From Membranipora membranacea (Eukaryota > Bryozoa > Gymnolaemata > Cheilostomatida > Membraniporidae): DNA of 64,000 bases. Of this stretch, positions 34,101 through 46,770 are shown piece after piece (within the stretch, counting starts at the first letter, position 1; the number at the start of each line of letters is the position of its first letter). The stretch spans positions 34,934,304-34,998,303 of the forward strand of contig OU612068.1 of assembly GCA_914767715.1 (NCBI GenBank). Reading direction: 5' to 3'. Both the position numbers and the translations under genes were made by a program. Under the pieces are notes generated by a model. The model had not been told where the DNA came from and did not search any database. It was given only the letters and a program-made list of their open reading frames with translations.

Positions 34101-37100
34101 TTAATTTGGAGATTGGTTTGTCTTAGATGACTGGTTTAATGGATGCTCCAGTATCAGTTTTGCATATGCAAAATACAGGCTTGCAAGTCCCAGAGCAGGG
34201 GCGCCTCATGACACGAACCCTCCCATCCACCCGATCCATACCCTGTATAGACAAGCTTGTCAAGACCGGCTAATATATGTATTTGAAGATAGGGCTGGTA
34301 TTTCTATATACATGTATATATATGTGTTAATCGTAATAATCGTTATAACAAAACTCTATTTTTGTGCTTGTTGTTGATGTGGATATAAATAAACATAAAA
34401 TAAATGATGATATTTTACTGCAGCACGGAATTAAATAGCCATAATTATCATAAGGCCATGTCACTTTGATATAGCCTGTGATTTTTGTCAGTGGGTGGGG
34501 GTGGGCGAGAAGAGAAGAATGAGTATAGGGGGAAACCATCAATGTAATCTCATGATACATTTTCGATGTGTTTTGTGTGGGTATCTATATATAAAGACAT
34601 AGACATAGACATACATAGATATATATAGATACCCACACAAAATTGAAAAAAAAACACATCGAAAAAGGATCACGAGATTACATTGATGGTTCCCCCCTAT
34701 CTCTTTCACTCATCTCCCACCCCCACCCACTGACAAAAATCACAGGCTATATCAAAGTCACGTGGCCTTATGATAATTATGATGAGACTCTACTAAAATA
34801 TGTCTAGGCCTATTATACTATGAAGTAGCTACTATACTATACTTTTACAATGATAGTTAACAAATTAACATGCAAAAGCAGAATGCATGTTGCATAATGT
34901 AATCTGGGATGAGTTTTCTGTTGGTGAGATTTGCCCTTTGTCTGCTTGTGCTTCACTGATGTAACCTGATAACAATGAACTTATTACTTTTGGTGGGAAG
35001 TTAATAATATCTTGATGGTAAGTTCAGTGTTGTGTGGTTACAGAGAGCAGGCAACCCTTTGTAAATTAGTAAGAGAGTTTTTGTTTACTCCATTTTCTCA
35101 GTTTTTTTCAATGACTTAAGGCAATGAACTGAAGAGGGAGTTCATTTATTTATTCTTCTTTATGACAGTTTCATTTCACGTCAAATGTAAAAAGTGAGGC
35201 AAATAAAGTGAAAATAGTGTTACCACAGGGTAAACCTCAGCTGGTTTTCCTATAATATGTATTTGAAGTAAGGGCTGGTATAGACAGTTTTCTGAGCTCT
35301 TATTTATGCCTCAATTCGGAGTTATCCTCTCTCCAGTTTGGTACTTTTAACTCACACCGCATAAGAAAAACCTGCTGAAAGAGGGTTATCTTCAAAACCG
35401 CTTATGATAGGATAAAAATGATTTTTGATTCAGAGTCTTCACCATTGAAAACCCTGTGAGACAGAGTTTCCAAATCATTGGAGGCTTGAATGTGGATAAA
35501 TCTTAATTTTAGTGACCAAACTCATGAAAATTTCTGCCAAATTGTCCGCAAAACAGGCAGAAAATGCTATGATTGACTATCCATTTACTAAAACTATTTC
35601 CCAAACTATGTCCATATGAGTTTTCAATGTTGCAGATTCTGAATCAAAAATAATTTTTATCATATTATAAGCGGTTTTCAAGATAACCCTCTTTTCAGCA
35701 TGTTTTTCCTATGCGGCGTGGGTTAAAAGTACCAAACTGGAGAGAGGACAACTCCGAATTGGGGCCTAAATCAGAGCTCAGAAAACTGTCTATTTAGCAG
35801 TTGCTTCTATTTTGGGAACATATTTGAAATGTGTTATGAGGCAATGGATATGGGGTTCTGTATACATGTTTTATCATAAACACAAAATCTGATTGTCCCA
35901 GTGATCATGTGGAAATAGTCAGCAGTCCCTGGAGTTATCCGATCGCTCTGATATCGGATACCTGGAGTTATCCCAAACCCAATACCTGACATCTGATATA
36001 CCTTGGATGTAGATGGCCTGTTTCCTCGTCTCTTCTTAAACTCATCAGCTATTAGAGATTGTCTGGCCCTTTTCTCTTCCTCTTCCTGTTTCTGTCTAAC
36101 CGACCAATCAGGTTCCTCTATCTCTGACGCATATGCCTCAGATTCTCTGTCAATGGTTTGTACAAAATAGATAAAAATTTCTCAGCTAAAAAGCATTTCA
36201 ATTGCCGATACAAAATGGCCCACAGTTACCGCAAAAACAGCAAACATGATATTCTACACGCTCATCACAGGACGCAGCACAGAGTTACATACCTCTTAGC
36301 TCCCCTCCTGCCTCCACCAAACCAATTATCATCATCATCAGTCTTATCTGTTTTAGAGAAATATATGGCTGATCCTCCACCTGTAGGTCAATTAGAAACA
36401 TATTGAGATAAAGTAAACATCTGAAATTTATCTATAGTAGAAACAATAGGAGGGGGTGTCTGATGTGTGTATATATAATTTGGTTGAGTCTGAACACTGA
36501 GAGAGTACCTGCTATAATATCTATCATGTTGTTCTATTCCTGTCTCACAGACACAACAAAATCCAGATGTGCACTTCTTTAGTTTAGCACACCTGCTCCC
36601 CACTACTGCACATAATACTTTTGATGCTTCGAGTATTTTTCCCGTTATTTTCATTCTTTCATTCAAGCATGTTGACAAGCGTCCCACAATGCAATATTCA
36701 GAGTTATGAGATCAGGTCAAAAAGTACGTGCCATCTAACATTGCTAAAATCCTCCTGTAAATTACTGTTGCAGTTTTTTTTGCATACACCTCCAATAGCC
36801 AACAACAAAATTAATATTAAAATCAGCTTCATTGTGACAGAAGTTTGACATACATTTTTTATTGATAGAAGCAGCATAACATCCTTTCTGTAGATCGTCC
36901 AGATCCATCTGTACTCTACTCTTCTTAGAGCAGACATCACACTGCTTGTTACATTTTGGTTTGGTATCTCCGAAATACTCACATATCTGTCCGTGTCTAC
37001 ATCTATAATAATATAAACAAGTGATGAAGTCGGTGATCGCGTCAATGTCTGCCATTTTCTTTTCAATGAGATTACTAATCTAATATCTATAATATAATCT

Positions 37101-40100
37101 AGTAATGCAGATTTAGCATTCTCCCTGGTTTGACAACTTAGTAAAGTTCTCTACTGGGCTTTTCGAACTGGTAAGCCAACAGGATTGCCTTTATGGGTTG
37201 TAAACTTGTGTCTCAATAATTGTATATCATTACGTACACAGCAACTCCTCTACATGTGTAAATGATTGGATCAGAGCAGTGTAAGTTACTTTCATGTTGA
37301 AAAAATAATGACAGTATCTTAATGAGCATTTGATACAAATAGCCTGAAAACTTACTCCACAGATTCACAGAACTTTACCATCCTCTCAAAGCCCTTCTCC
37401 ATAGCTTTAGCATGAGTTTTTGCACTAGCTGATTTAGCAGCTTTCTTAGCACCCTCTTTACTAATGAGAAAAACTATAGTATCTCTCTCATGGCGAGAAT
37501 AATATAGTCTACATCGTGACGGGAGGCCGTCACGCCCCGCCCTACCAGACTCCTGATAGTAACCTGCCATAGCCTTAGGAACTGTCCAGTGAGCCACAAA
37601 TCTAAAATATAATACCATAGTGACAGTTATATCTGGGAGTAGAGTACTTACATGTTATACATATACCACTTTAACTCTGATGGCTTAAACCACTGCTGCC
37701 ACACAGCCAAATGTGTGCATCTAGAATTCTGTATAGCTCAAAACTAATAAAATGAGGCTGCAATCTCAGTATTGTCACCTAATGAGCAAATAACTTGCAC
37801 AAACTGATCGTCAAAATCAGGGTATGAATTTAATTATCTACCGGCACAGGTGACGTAGTCACCGTCTTACTAGTGCATACTGTACACGTCATTAGCTGGT
37901 GGTAGATTTCATGCCCTGATTTTGATGATCAGTTTGTGCAAATTATTTGCCCATTAGGTAATAATTATGAGATTTAAGTCTCAATTAATTATCTTGGAGC
38001 TATGCAGAATTCAATGAGCACAAATTTGCATGAGTGGCAGCAGTAGTTTAAAGTTTCATTTATCTGGTTTCCCTGAGATACCGTCCACTGACATAGCCTG
38101 AGCTCCATGACAATCCATCAGGTCAATGAGAGCTTACATCCCCTCCCACGCACTGGTTTGCACTGCACCTTGTTGTTCATTTTTTTTATGGGAAAAACTC
38201 AGAGAGACCTTTCAAGACATCTCAACAAGGATAACAGCGATGTAGGCGGAGATTACAGCGATGTAGGCGGAGAGCGATTAACCAAAAGTACATAAACTCC
38301 CCAGCGTGGTATAAGCCCATGTTGCTAATCTAGAATCTGTAGAATCTACATACCTAACATTAGCCTTGTCGATACCCATACCGAAGCTAATAGTAGCTGC
38401 TATAACCGGAGTCAGTCCGTCTGTCCACTCACTCTGTATATCGTCTCTCAGTGACTGTTTGAGCCCGGCGTGGTAAGGCTTAGCTGGGATACCTTGTCGA
38501 GATAAACGAGCTGCGACCTGAGAACAGGCCTCTCGTGTGCGACAGTAAACTATGCCACAACCAGTCTCTGCCTATAGTTATATAATGTTATAATTTAATG
38601 ATATTACATATAATCATATAATGATATTACATATAATCATATAATATTATATATTAATTATAGTATATTTTAGAAATAATACAGCAGTCGACCTGTGGAT
38701 ACAAAGCCTGAAATGAAAACAAACTGGTGGGGATATAATCACTACAATAGGCACCTATGTAATTGGTGTTGAAAGGCTCTGTAGCCCTGTGGAATGGACC
38801 TGATACTTCAGTGGTACAACAGGAGGCTATGCTACATCGCAGATAGAGTCCCTGTCGTACCTAATACATCAGTGGTACAACAGGAGGCTATGCTACATCG
38901 CAGATAGAGTCCCTGTCGTACCTGATACATCAGTGGTACAACAGGAAGCTATGCTACATCGCAGATAGAGTCCCTGTCGGACCTGATACATCAGTGGTAC
39001 AACAGGAGGCTATGCTACATCGCAGATAGGGTCCCTGTCAGACCTGATACATCAATGGTACAACAGGAGGCTATGCTACATCGCAGATAGAGTCCCTGTC
39101 AGACCTGATACATCAGTGGTACAACAGGAGGCTATGCTACATCGCAGATAGAGTCCCTGTCGTACCTGATACATCAGTGGTACAACAGGAGGCTATGCTA
39201 CATCGCAGATAGAGTCCCTGTCGGACCTGATACATCAGTGGTACAACAGGAGGCTATGCTACATCGCAGATAGAGTCCCTGTCGGACCTGATACATCAGT
39301 GATACAACAGGAGGCTATGCTACATCGCAGATAGAGTCCCTGTCGGACCTGATACATCAGTGACATACCAGGTGCATATCTTATGCTGCAGGGTCTGTTA
39401 CCTCAATGCAATTTCGCTCCTCAATTGACTAATGTCCAGGCCAGAGTTATAAGCTTTTCAAGAGATGGTGCTTTGACCAACTCTCAGCAGAGGTTATATG
39501 GCCTCCTCTGCACTTACTTGCGCTGTTCAATTACCACCTCAAATTTCACTGAAGTACTAACAAGACAACTGAATACAGCAAAGTCAGTGAGGACAGACTT
39601 ATGACTTATAAGATAATACTCACCCAGTTCGGGTCCTCAGAGTCCACACCCAGAGCCTCTCTAGCAAAGTCACATAAGTCCTTAAATGGATCATCTAGAA
39701 GTTCCTTCAACTTTACGTCATAATAGAGATTTGATCTACAAACAATGCAGCGTTACGTTATGTCATTCTGAGGTATATTATAAACAAGTGGAGACAAATA
39801 CAAATTGAGAATGTGTTTTGGAGATGATACATCAACATAGAAAAGTGATTCATTCATCATTGACCATCATGTACCAAAAAAGCTATAGTTAATGTTATAC
39901 AAATCATCCATCAAACCAGTTCATACTTTCAGAAATGAAACATGGTATCCACCCCAAGGCAAGAAGTAAGGTCAAGAATGGGATTGCGTAGACAATTATA
40001 TGGAATTAGCGGGAACATCAGGAGAGAAGCTAAGTTTGAACCTGTCTCTAAGATGAGATAAGATAAGATAAGATAAGATAAGATTTATTGGTTACACAAC

Positions 40101-43100
40101 ATCAATGATGAGGTAAAACTAGTGTGGCATGAAGGCTGCGTCATTTAAAATGCGAACACTGTTCGGCACAAAGCTGTTAAAAAAGCGTACAGTTCGCGAT
40201 TTGCTACAAATAAAATAGTTCCTATGGCTCACATAACAGTGGTTTAAAATATGATCTGGGTCTCTATAAAAATCTGCTGCAGTTCTAAAAATGCGTTGAG
40301 TGACTAGTTCCTCAATATCACAGTTGAATTTAGCACAGGTAAAAGGTTTGAGCAGCATGTTACGTTCACCTTCGGTACATGAATAAAACTAGCTCAGCAT
40401 TGTACATAAGAATAGGTAAAATCAGAGTCTGGATAAAATGCTGACACTGCTCATAGGACGGATTAAATGATTTAAATTTGAAACAAGCATAAAATCTGCT
40501 TTTAAGTTTCTTATAAATAGCATCAGAGTTATTATGCCATTTGAGATCATCGCTAAAAATAGTACCCAGGTATTTAAAATCACATACCTTTTCGATCTCT
40601 TGAATACCAATAAAAACAGAAGAAGTCACAGTGTGGGTTCTGCTAAAATCAAGGACCATCTCTTTGGTTTTATCTATGTTTAAAATGAGATCGCTCTCTA
40701 TATACCAGGTAGAAAAGTTATTTATAGCATCAACATAAGACTGATCTGATTCCTTATGGTTTAAAGGCCTACAATGGCCATGTCATCAGCATATTTTAAA
40801 ATGTGAACATTTGGATGTTGTGATCTGATAGCGTCAGTGTAGATGGAAAATAAAAGAGGGGATAAAACACAGCCTTGTGGACATCCTGTACTGGATTCAA
40901 GATTCGATGACTTATGGTCTCCTATACGCACACGTTGGGTACGGTTACTAAGAAAAGATACAATAAGTTTGGTAAAAATGACAGGGACCCCTTGATTAGA
41001 TAGACGCTCAGCCAATATATGTGGTAAAATGGTGTTAAAAGCAGAGGAAAAATCGACAAAAAGCACTCTTGCATATGATTTGGGCTGTTCTAGGTGTGTA
41101 CGTAAAATATGATCTAGGGATATACAGGCATCTTTTGTACTTCTGTTTTGCCGGTAGGCAAACTGGTGCTGGTCTAAATCTAAAATGTTCATAAGCCTCT
41201 GTTTAATAACATGTTCAAAGCTTTTCATCAGTATCGGGGTTAGAGCTATCGGTCTATAATCATTAAGAGACTGGGGGTGTGGTTTCTTAGGGACGGGTAC
41301 TACCTCTGCCTGTCTCCATGCTGATGGGATGTAACCGGACTGCAGACATCTGTTGAACAGCTTGCACATGGGTTCAGCTAGCTCATAGGCACATGATTTG
41401 ACTATACTGGACAGCACACCATCTGGGCCGCTTGCCTTGCCTGGGGTACACTTCCTTAGAGCTGCTAATACTTCAGCTACCTTGAACAGATCTGCATCAG
41501 TGACATCAGGTGTTACCATCTGACTAGCTATGTGTGTATCATCTGGCTGCTCGTACCTCAGGTAGAAGCTATTAAGATCTGCAGCTAACATGGGTACATC
41601 TTTCTGGGAGACATTGGTGGTTATATCGGGCGGCTTACTATTAAGATGCTACATAGCCTTAACCCCCGCCAGGCATTTTTGATGTTGCTGGACATCTGGT
41701 CTAACATTTTGTCCTTGTATTTCTGCTTGGCATTCAGGATCAGTTTGTTTATGTTTTGCTGAGTACGTTTGCACTCAGAGCTATCACCCCGCTTCTTCGC
41801 CTCATACCTCATTTTGATTTGATCTTTGATTTCCTTTGTTAGCCATGGCTTGCTATTGTTATTCAGCCAGATATCTTTGGTGGTCCAGTTAGCTGATATA
41901 GTGAAGTTTATATATTCAGTTAACGTGTCCACTGAGGTGTCAAGTTCATCACACATTAATGTCTTCCAGGCTGTTGTTGCGAATGTAGCTTTGCATTTAT
42001 CAATACAGGTATCGTCTATAATTGATTTGACGATCTTTCTGCGTTTGCTCTTTCGATGCTTAGCTACATAAGTCGGTACAAGCTGTATAGTGCAGTGATC
42101 TGAAGCACCAATACTGGGGAGCTTATAAGCTAAATACAAGAGAAAAAGATTACTTACTTGGTGATGTGCAGAGGAGAGTGCTAACTCACCTGAAACAGCT
42201 GACTGAGAATGTAAGAGAGGATTTAGTGAAATGTAGACTAGACTTTATATCCTTAACCACGTCATCAGTAGCTGTAGCGGTGAGGGCGATACATGGTACG
42301 CCCCGTATTATATTCCTACAAAACACAACGTAGAGCTGACATATTTATTATACTACAACTATATTTTCCGCTGAAAACTTGTAAGTTTTAAACCTAACTA
42401 ATTGAGGATGACATACAGAATCAGAATAGAGAGATCACACTTCACAGCTTGGATTGATTTATTGTGTAAGCTTATAGCTGTTATTTTATACAGTGATGGG
42501 TCTCAGAACTGGCTCTCTGTCCCTAAAAGGATTTGTTACAAACACAAACATAATAATACACATTTCATTATAAGCTGAATAATTAGCTGGTAAAAATATT
42601 GTTATTGATGGGATTTTGATGAGAAAATTGGCGTTCAAAATTTTGTATTACACAAAACATAATTCCAGTGTAGCAGAATTTTCTGATTGTGTTCATTGAG
42701 AAGTAACTATATAATACAGACCTTCAGGTCACATTGTGTCATTTATCACTATTACTTAGCCTTTACCTTATACAAACTTACAACAAAATTGATGAGGTGA
42801 ATTTTGATAAAAAACAATGCTGCTGAAATGTTGAGCTCAATACCGTAGTGTTTTTGATATGACAGATAAAGGCAAGTTGTGTGCTTTGTATTACCCTGAT
42901 AGAGTGTATGCGCCAAGATCAAACATAATTTATACGATACAACTCTTGTCTCATATTTTTTTATGAAGCTGAGACTGACTTGTCAATTACAAAAAAGAGC
43001 GGAAAATATCGGACCAAGGTACATAGTTTTTGGTGGTTCAACACTACCTGAGTTTTCCCAGTTTGAGATAGTCGGGGCGGAAGTCATGGCCCCACTGAGA

Positions 43101-45099
43101 CAGACAGTGAGCTTCGTCTATCACCAGATATCTGACTAGTTTAGTTTTATACCATTGAGTGAGCAGAGATCTGAATGTGTCTGTAGCTGTCTGCTCTGGA
43201 GTCAGATATAAGAGGCGTGTCTTCGGCTGAGGTCTCCTCAAATCTACAAATAAAAATATCGTAAATTTCCTCTTATTATCATTTATTGAATTTGTCCTTT
43301 ATACTGTACACTGCATCATATGCTTTTAAAAATCCTTACCATACAGAAAATTTCATTCTTATATATTGATTCTGTTTATTTAAAGTAATTGAAAAAGCTT
43401 TAATAAATTTTTGCAAGAAGAAAAGTTACAAAATTTAACCAATTTGTCCAAGTAGTATGCTGAACAATGACTTTCACACCATGGAGTGCTGCAGTGAGGG
43501 CTAACCAGATTTAATATACTGACTGCCAAATAGCAGGTCGACTACAGCGACATAGTATATGACACCAAAGATAAAAAATGAGATACCTGTTAGTAGTTTG
43601 GTTCTCTCTGCTGATGTAAGTTTAGAGTTGAGTGTTGCTGCTCTTACTCTGATTTTTCTCAGATGGTCTAACTGATCATACATAAGAGCTATGAGAGGAG
43701 TGATCACTAGTGTTAGTCCTGGTCGAGCTACAGCAGGTAACTGATAACACAGAGATTTACCTGCGCCAGTCGGCATACAGACAAACACATCATTATCGCC
43801 TGTCAATGAAATATTTAGATCTAATATTCAAATATATGAAAGTATGGGCTTTTGGATATGATAAATCAAATAGTGATAGCACCTCAACATTAAATAAAAT
43901 TTACAGTTGGAATGAGTTTGCCTTGAGCGATTCTCCCTCTAAGTATCCTTGTTAGGACGATCAAAGCTGTCAACACTATAGTTTTTTTAACTAACATGAA
44001 AATTTATGCTGCTGGGGCCGGCTATGAGAATTTTGACCTAGAGAATGCCTTGAAACAACATTGCTGTGGTTTGCTATTGGTATATGCTGTATGTTGCAGC
44101 TTGATCCAAGAGCATCATAGCCAGTAATGCAAACAACAACACCCTTACAATTAAAGCTTTGCGATATAATCTCACTATATGAACTTGCAGGATTAGGAAA
44201 TTTAATCTCCTCTTAGTGATGAGTTGACGCCAGAACAATAAGTGCAGACAGTTAAATGCAGAAGAATACAGGGTGAGGTGCATGAGAGTGAATTTAACTG
44301 GTTTAAAAATTTTGTCAATTCCATTATTTTATGCTTTTACTCAAAATGTGACACAAATTTTGTGCATTTTCGGCTGAACAGTCCGATTTAAAGCCCAATG
44401 ATAATATGATTCCTGTACATAAGCCAGCTAGATGTCTCACCTTTCATAACAGCTCTGACAGCTTTCTCCTGAGTGTCAGATCTGAATCTGTCATGTCCGA
44501 ACACCTCCTTCAGGACAACGCTGACGTCAGCGCTCTGCAGAAACATCGGCGCTAACTTCTTCTTTCCTTTATCATTCGGCATGTAAGATGGGCCTGTAAA
44601 CCAAAATTATTGTGAGTGTATATTCAAACTCATTGATAAGATTAAAACAATAGATTATTGGAGAGTTTTGTGCCACAGAGCATAGACATTCTTAACAGCA
44701 TCTTATGACAGAGCCTTGTTTCCAAAGTACTTTGTAACATGTCTTTGACAAAATTACAAAAATAAAATAACTAACTAACATACATACAGAGATCATAAAC
44801 ATACATGATGATGATAAGACAAATAGTTCAATAAGCAACATGACCTAGAAATTGCTAAAATATTCTGGTTTTCCATAAAAAATTTAATGGTGCGGAAAAT
44901 AAAATTTGCATACGATATTGATATTATCTTGTTGCTGATAAGAACTAAATTTTCTCATATTATCTCAAATGACTACAATGTAGTTAAAATCTAAATGTGC
45001 CGATTAAATTAGATTATTTTTTTATATTATTTTACCAGCTTTAGACTTTACTGGAGGAGGCGAGTCAGAGACATGCACAACGTCATCATCCGACTCCAT
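28702..45099 (-). CDS. RECQL5: RecQ5-type ATP-dependent DNA helicase, complete, 19 exons
   Basis: A 3'-5' DNA helicase that restrains recombination and, in vertebrates, binds RNA polymerase II. Exons (gene order): 45036-45099, 44441-44593, 43587-43799, 43048-43243, 42190-42315, 39624-39735, 38354-38571, 37356-37601, 36854-37002, 36293-36380, 36002-36146, 33785-33862, 32431-32613, 31480-32140, 31244-31305, 30349-30843, 29182-29385, 28842-28899, 28702-28790. Every junction is GT-AG and in phase; total 1179 codons against 991 in human RECQL5-beta. Seen: Walker A TGAGKS (~83), DEAH (~186), ALTATAT (~222), [28 protein letters not shown], then zinc-ligand cysteines [15 protein letters not shown] (~443-465). 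Exons 12-13 ([20 protein letters not shown]) match the RecQ5-specific IRI region. Exon 14 has VTHYF where human has a PIP-like SIARFF. Exons 17-18 ([30 protein letters not shown]) match the SRI domain. The last exon (stop at 28702) is the least certain. Confidence 0.93.
29660..30290 (+). mobile_element. L2-like LINE 3' fragment in RECQL5 intron 16, antisense to the gene
   Basis: The fragment reads [20 protein letters not shown], then (after a 1-base shift near 29818) [20 protein letters not shown] through [19 protein letters not shown]. It ends in AATAAATCAATCAATCAAG. It is very similar to the antisense copy at 17706-18489, including the C-terminal VPYTSSKL area, which points to one recently active family with an (AATC)n tail. 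Confidence 0.85.
31142..31176. repeat. (ATACAT)n microsatellite in RECQL5 intron 15
   Basis: About five tandem copies of the hexamer ATACAT lie between exons 15 and 16. Confidence 0.85.
33514..33715. mobile_element. Inverted-repeat MITE, family C, copy 2, in RECQL5 intron 12
   Basis: The left end ACACTGATCAGGTGATCTAC, running into TGTATATCTCTGATCGATAG, and the right end TTGATCAGAGATACACGTGA, then TAATAGTGTAAACTCGATGTGATC, correspond to both ends of the 6999-7467 element. The interior is shorter (about 200 bp in all). It ends only ~70 bp from exon 12. Confidence 0.65.
34440..34781. mobile_element. Long foldback repeat in RECQL5 intron 11
   Basis: The left arm 34440-34600 and right arm 34612-34781 are inverse copies with few differences. 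Left reads CATAATTATCATAAGGCCATG ... TTTTTGTCAGTGGGTGGGGG ... GTGTGGGTATCTATATATA. The centre is a short AT/GACATA repeat. A transcript would form a ~160-bp hairpin. No ORF. Confidence 0.85.
35283..35790. mobile_element. Inverted-repeat MITE, family A, copy 2, in RECQL5 intron 11
   Basis: A 508-bp element flanked by TA (35281-35282, 35791-35792) with ends GACAGTTTTCTGAGCTC and its inverse. It is highly similar to 1291-1794 along its full length, interior included. The inner AATGATTTTTGATTCAGAGT and ATTTTGAATCAAAAATAATT arms pair as well. Two such similar copies 34 kb apart indicate recent mobility. Confidence 0.85.
37671..38060. mobile_element. Foldback element in RECQL5 intron 7
   Basis: Arms of ~170 bp: the left arm has CTTAAACCACTGCTGCCACAC then CAAATAACTTGCACAAACTGATC. 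The right arm carries the inverses (GATCAGTTTGTGCAAATTATTTG, TGGCAGCAGTAGTTTAAAG). Divergence is perhaps a fifth of positions, so it is older than family A. It sits between exons 7 and 8. Confidence 0.8.
38798..39363. repeat. 61-bp minisatellite, nine full copies, in RECQL5 intron 6
   Basis: The unit begins ACCTGATACATCAGTGGTAC and continues AACAGGAGGCTATGCTACATCGCAGATAGAGTCCCTGTCGG. Copies start every 61 bases from 38798 to 39286, followed by a partial tenth. Variation is limited to a few sites (GTA/GGA/AGA near the junction). Confidence 0.95.
40045..42140 (-). mobile_element. 5'-truncated LINE (L2/Rex-like) in RECQL5 intron 5, sense to the gene
   Basis: Minus-strand frames in order. 42139-41621 is the endonuclease end and linker ([29 protein letters not shown]). 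After a frameshift, 41591-40761 is RT ([78 protein letters not shown]). After another shift, 40659-40119 is the C-terminus. The 3' end carries a (TATCT)n tail, seen as GATAAGATAAGATAAG at 40056-40083. Its 5' edge lies within ~50 bp of the exon 5 splice donor, so the insertion is close to a splice site. Confidence 0.85.
42316..43047 (-). other. RECQL5 intron 4, nothing recognised
   Basis: AT-rich intronic sequence between the DEAH exon and the motif III exon. No element or exon is identified. Confidence 0.6.
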
Positions 45100-45655
45100 G
45101 CTGCTCTAACTGATTTATATTGTTTGAATTGTAACTTCCACGATCAGTTATGTCTCTCATAGAATATCACCCATTCTTCTTCCCTACAACCCCTGCCAAT
45201 AGTAGTATTACGACACGTTGTAATCTAGTAAACCACTGATAGATGAACTAAGGAGTGTTACTGAAAGAATACACCTATATAACGTTAACAGAGCACATTT
45301 ACTTCACTCTCTACAATTCTACAGAGTGAACGATCACACAAAGCAACAACCAGCCATATGTCTCTACAATAAGATTGTAACGCACAGTCTGTGGTTCAGG
45401 ACTACCATCATATGGGAGTAGTCAAAGCATCTGAAATTTGAGGCACTGCGTGTACAGTTCGGCGTAATTCATAATAGACTTGAGCTTTCCAAAGAACATT
45501 GCATGTAACCACAAGTGGGGGGGTTGGACTTGCCCAATATGATGATCATACATCGAAAATCTCACAGATGTACAAATGTAAGTTTCATGAGTACCATGTT
45601 TATAACTACAATGTGCCAAACTCTATCCCCAACAGGAGCTCACTGATATTCTACT
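45100..45655. other. RECQL5 upstream region
   Basis: This must hold the RECQL5 5'-UTR and promoter. I see no clear TATA box or other core element. The start ATG at 45099 is chosen because it opens exon 1 in phase and no earlier in-frame ATG follows a splice site. Confidence 0.4.
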
Positions 45656-45750
45656 GCCGCCCCCTACGCCCTGGGGGTGGATTCAGCTGCCCCCCTACAC
45701 CCCGGGGATGGATTCAGCCGCCCCCTATACCCCGGGGGTGGATTCAATAA
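45656..45750. repeat. ~32-bp GC-rich tandem repeat, three copies
   Basis: Units of the form CCCCCTACACCCCGGGGATG then GATTCAGCCG. This is a sharp GC-rich island in AT-rich DNA. Confidence 0.85.
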
Positions 45751-45789
45751 GAGAATAAGCTGACTCTTAGCCTATTCTAGACTAACAGT

Positions 45790-46770
45790 CAGCTAGACTA
45801 GAGCTCAGTCTTTTGGTCTTGGGTTTGACAGTGGGAGATTGTTCCAGTCTACCCAAGAGATTTTGGCTGAGAGTTGGTCAACAACCCATCCAGTACTTTG
45901 GCATTGGTAAGTTGGTCCTGCATCGTACAGGGGAGAAAACTGTTGTAATAATAGTTTCAAGTAGTAGCCATTAAGCGTGGCCCATTTCAGCAATGCGGTC
46001 TGTTGATTTGCTTTGGTCTAACATTTCATCAAATGACGCACAAAGGGCGGGATGAGATTCCTCTTTAGAAAGGATTTACATATGGGAGCTTGACCCTTGA
46101 GTTCTGATGATGAAGTTGAAGTTTCTACTTGGCTTCTGTAACTCCCCTCCTTCCGTTTAGGCAAACTCCTTCGTTTTGGACTATCCCGAGGGCCTCGATA
46201 ACCTTATTTGCAAAAGGATCCCCTGCACAAGAAGCATATTTTAGATGCGGCAGGCATAGAGATTTTTATGCTATCAACCTGTCTCTCTTTGAGGCCAGTC
46301 CAATGCTCTCCTGATCGTTTCTATTTGTTTTTTACACATTGCTGATTTGGTCTGCGATGTTGTTGGTGAACTTCAAGTCTGACTCCCAAGTACTTGCAAT
46401 ATTCTGTGTTGTCTAGTACCTCATTACCCATGGTGTAGTCTGGGATATTTAGTATTTGGGGATGGACGGCAACGACTTTACACTTTTTGGCATTGAAACT
46501 CATGCCCAATGTTTTTGCCCTAGTGTTGAGCGATTTCAGATTGGTTTGAAATCTTTTTTTCATCTGTTGCGTGGTTAAATTGTCATCAGTGAAGAGGCCA
46601 ACATAACAATTGACCCAGTCTAGACAATCGTTGATAAATATCTTATGAACAGCACAGGGCCAAGTGGCATTGGTTCCTATATTAAAGTAGGGGCCTAATA
46701 GGATAGGATGATGCTTAAATAAATATGGCTGCAAACCGAATTGGAACAAGTCCCAGGTCACTCTACACCA
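45790..46770 (-). pseudogene. Degraded LINE RT fragment
   Basis: Minus-strand frames keep RT traces: ILLGPYFNIGTNATWPCAV (from the LGP motif), WVNCYVGLFTDDN (catalytic box, T for A) and KCKVVAVHP with EYCKYLGVRLEV downstream. Further C-terminal traces run down to about 45800 (TALLKWATLNGYYLK). Stops and frameshifts are frequent. Confidence 0.55.

Noticed and set aside
38798-39363. Regular repeats resembling a CRISPR array
   Set aside because: Units are contiguous 61-bp copies with no unique spacers, inside a eukaryotic intron.
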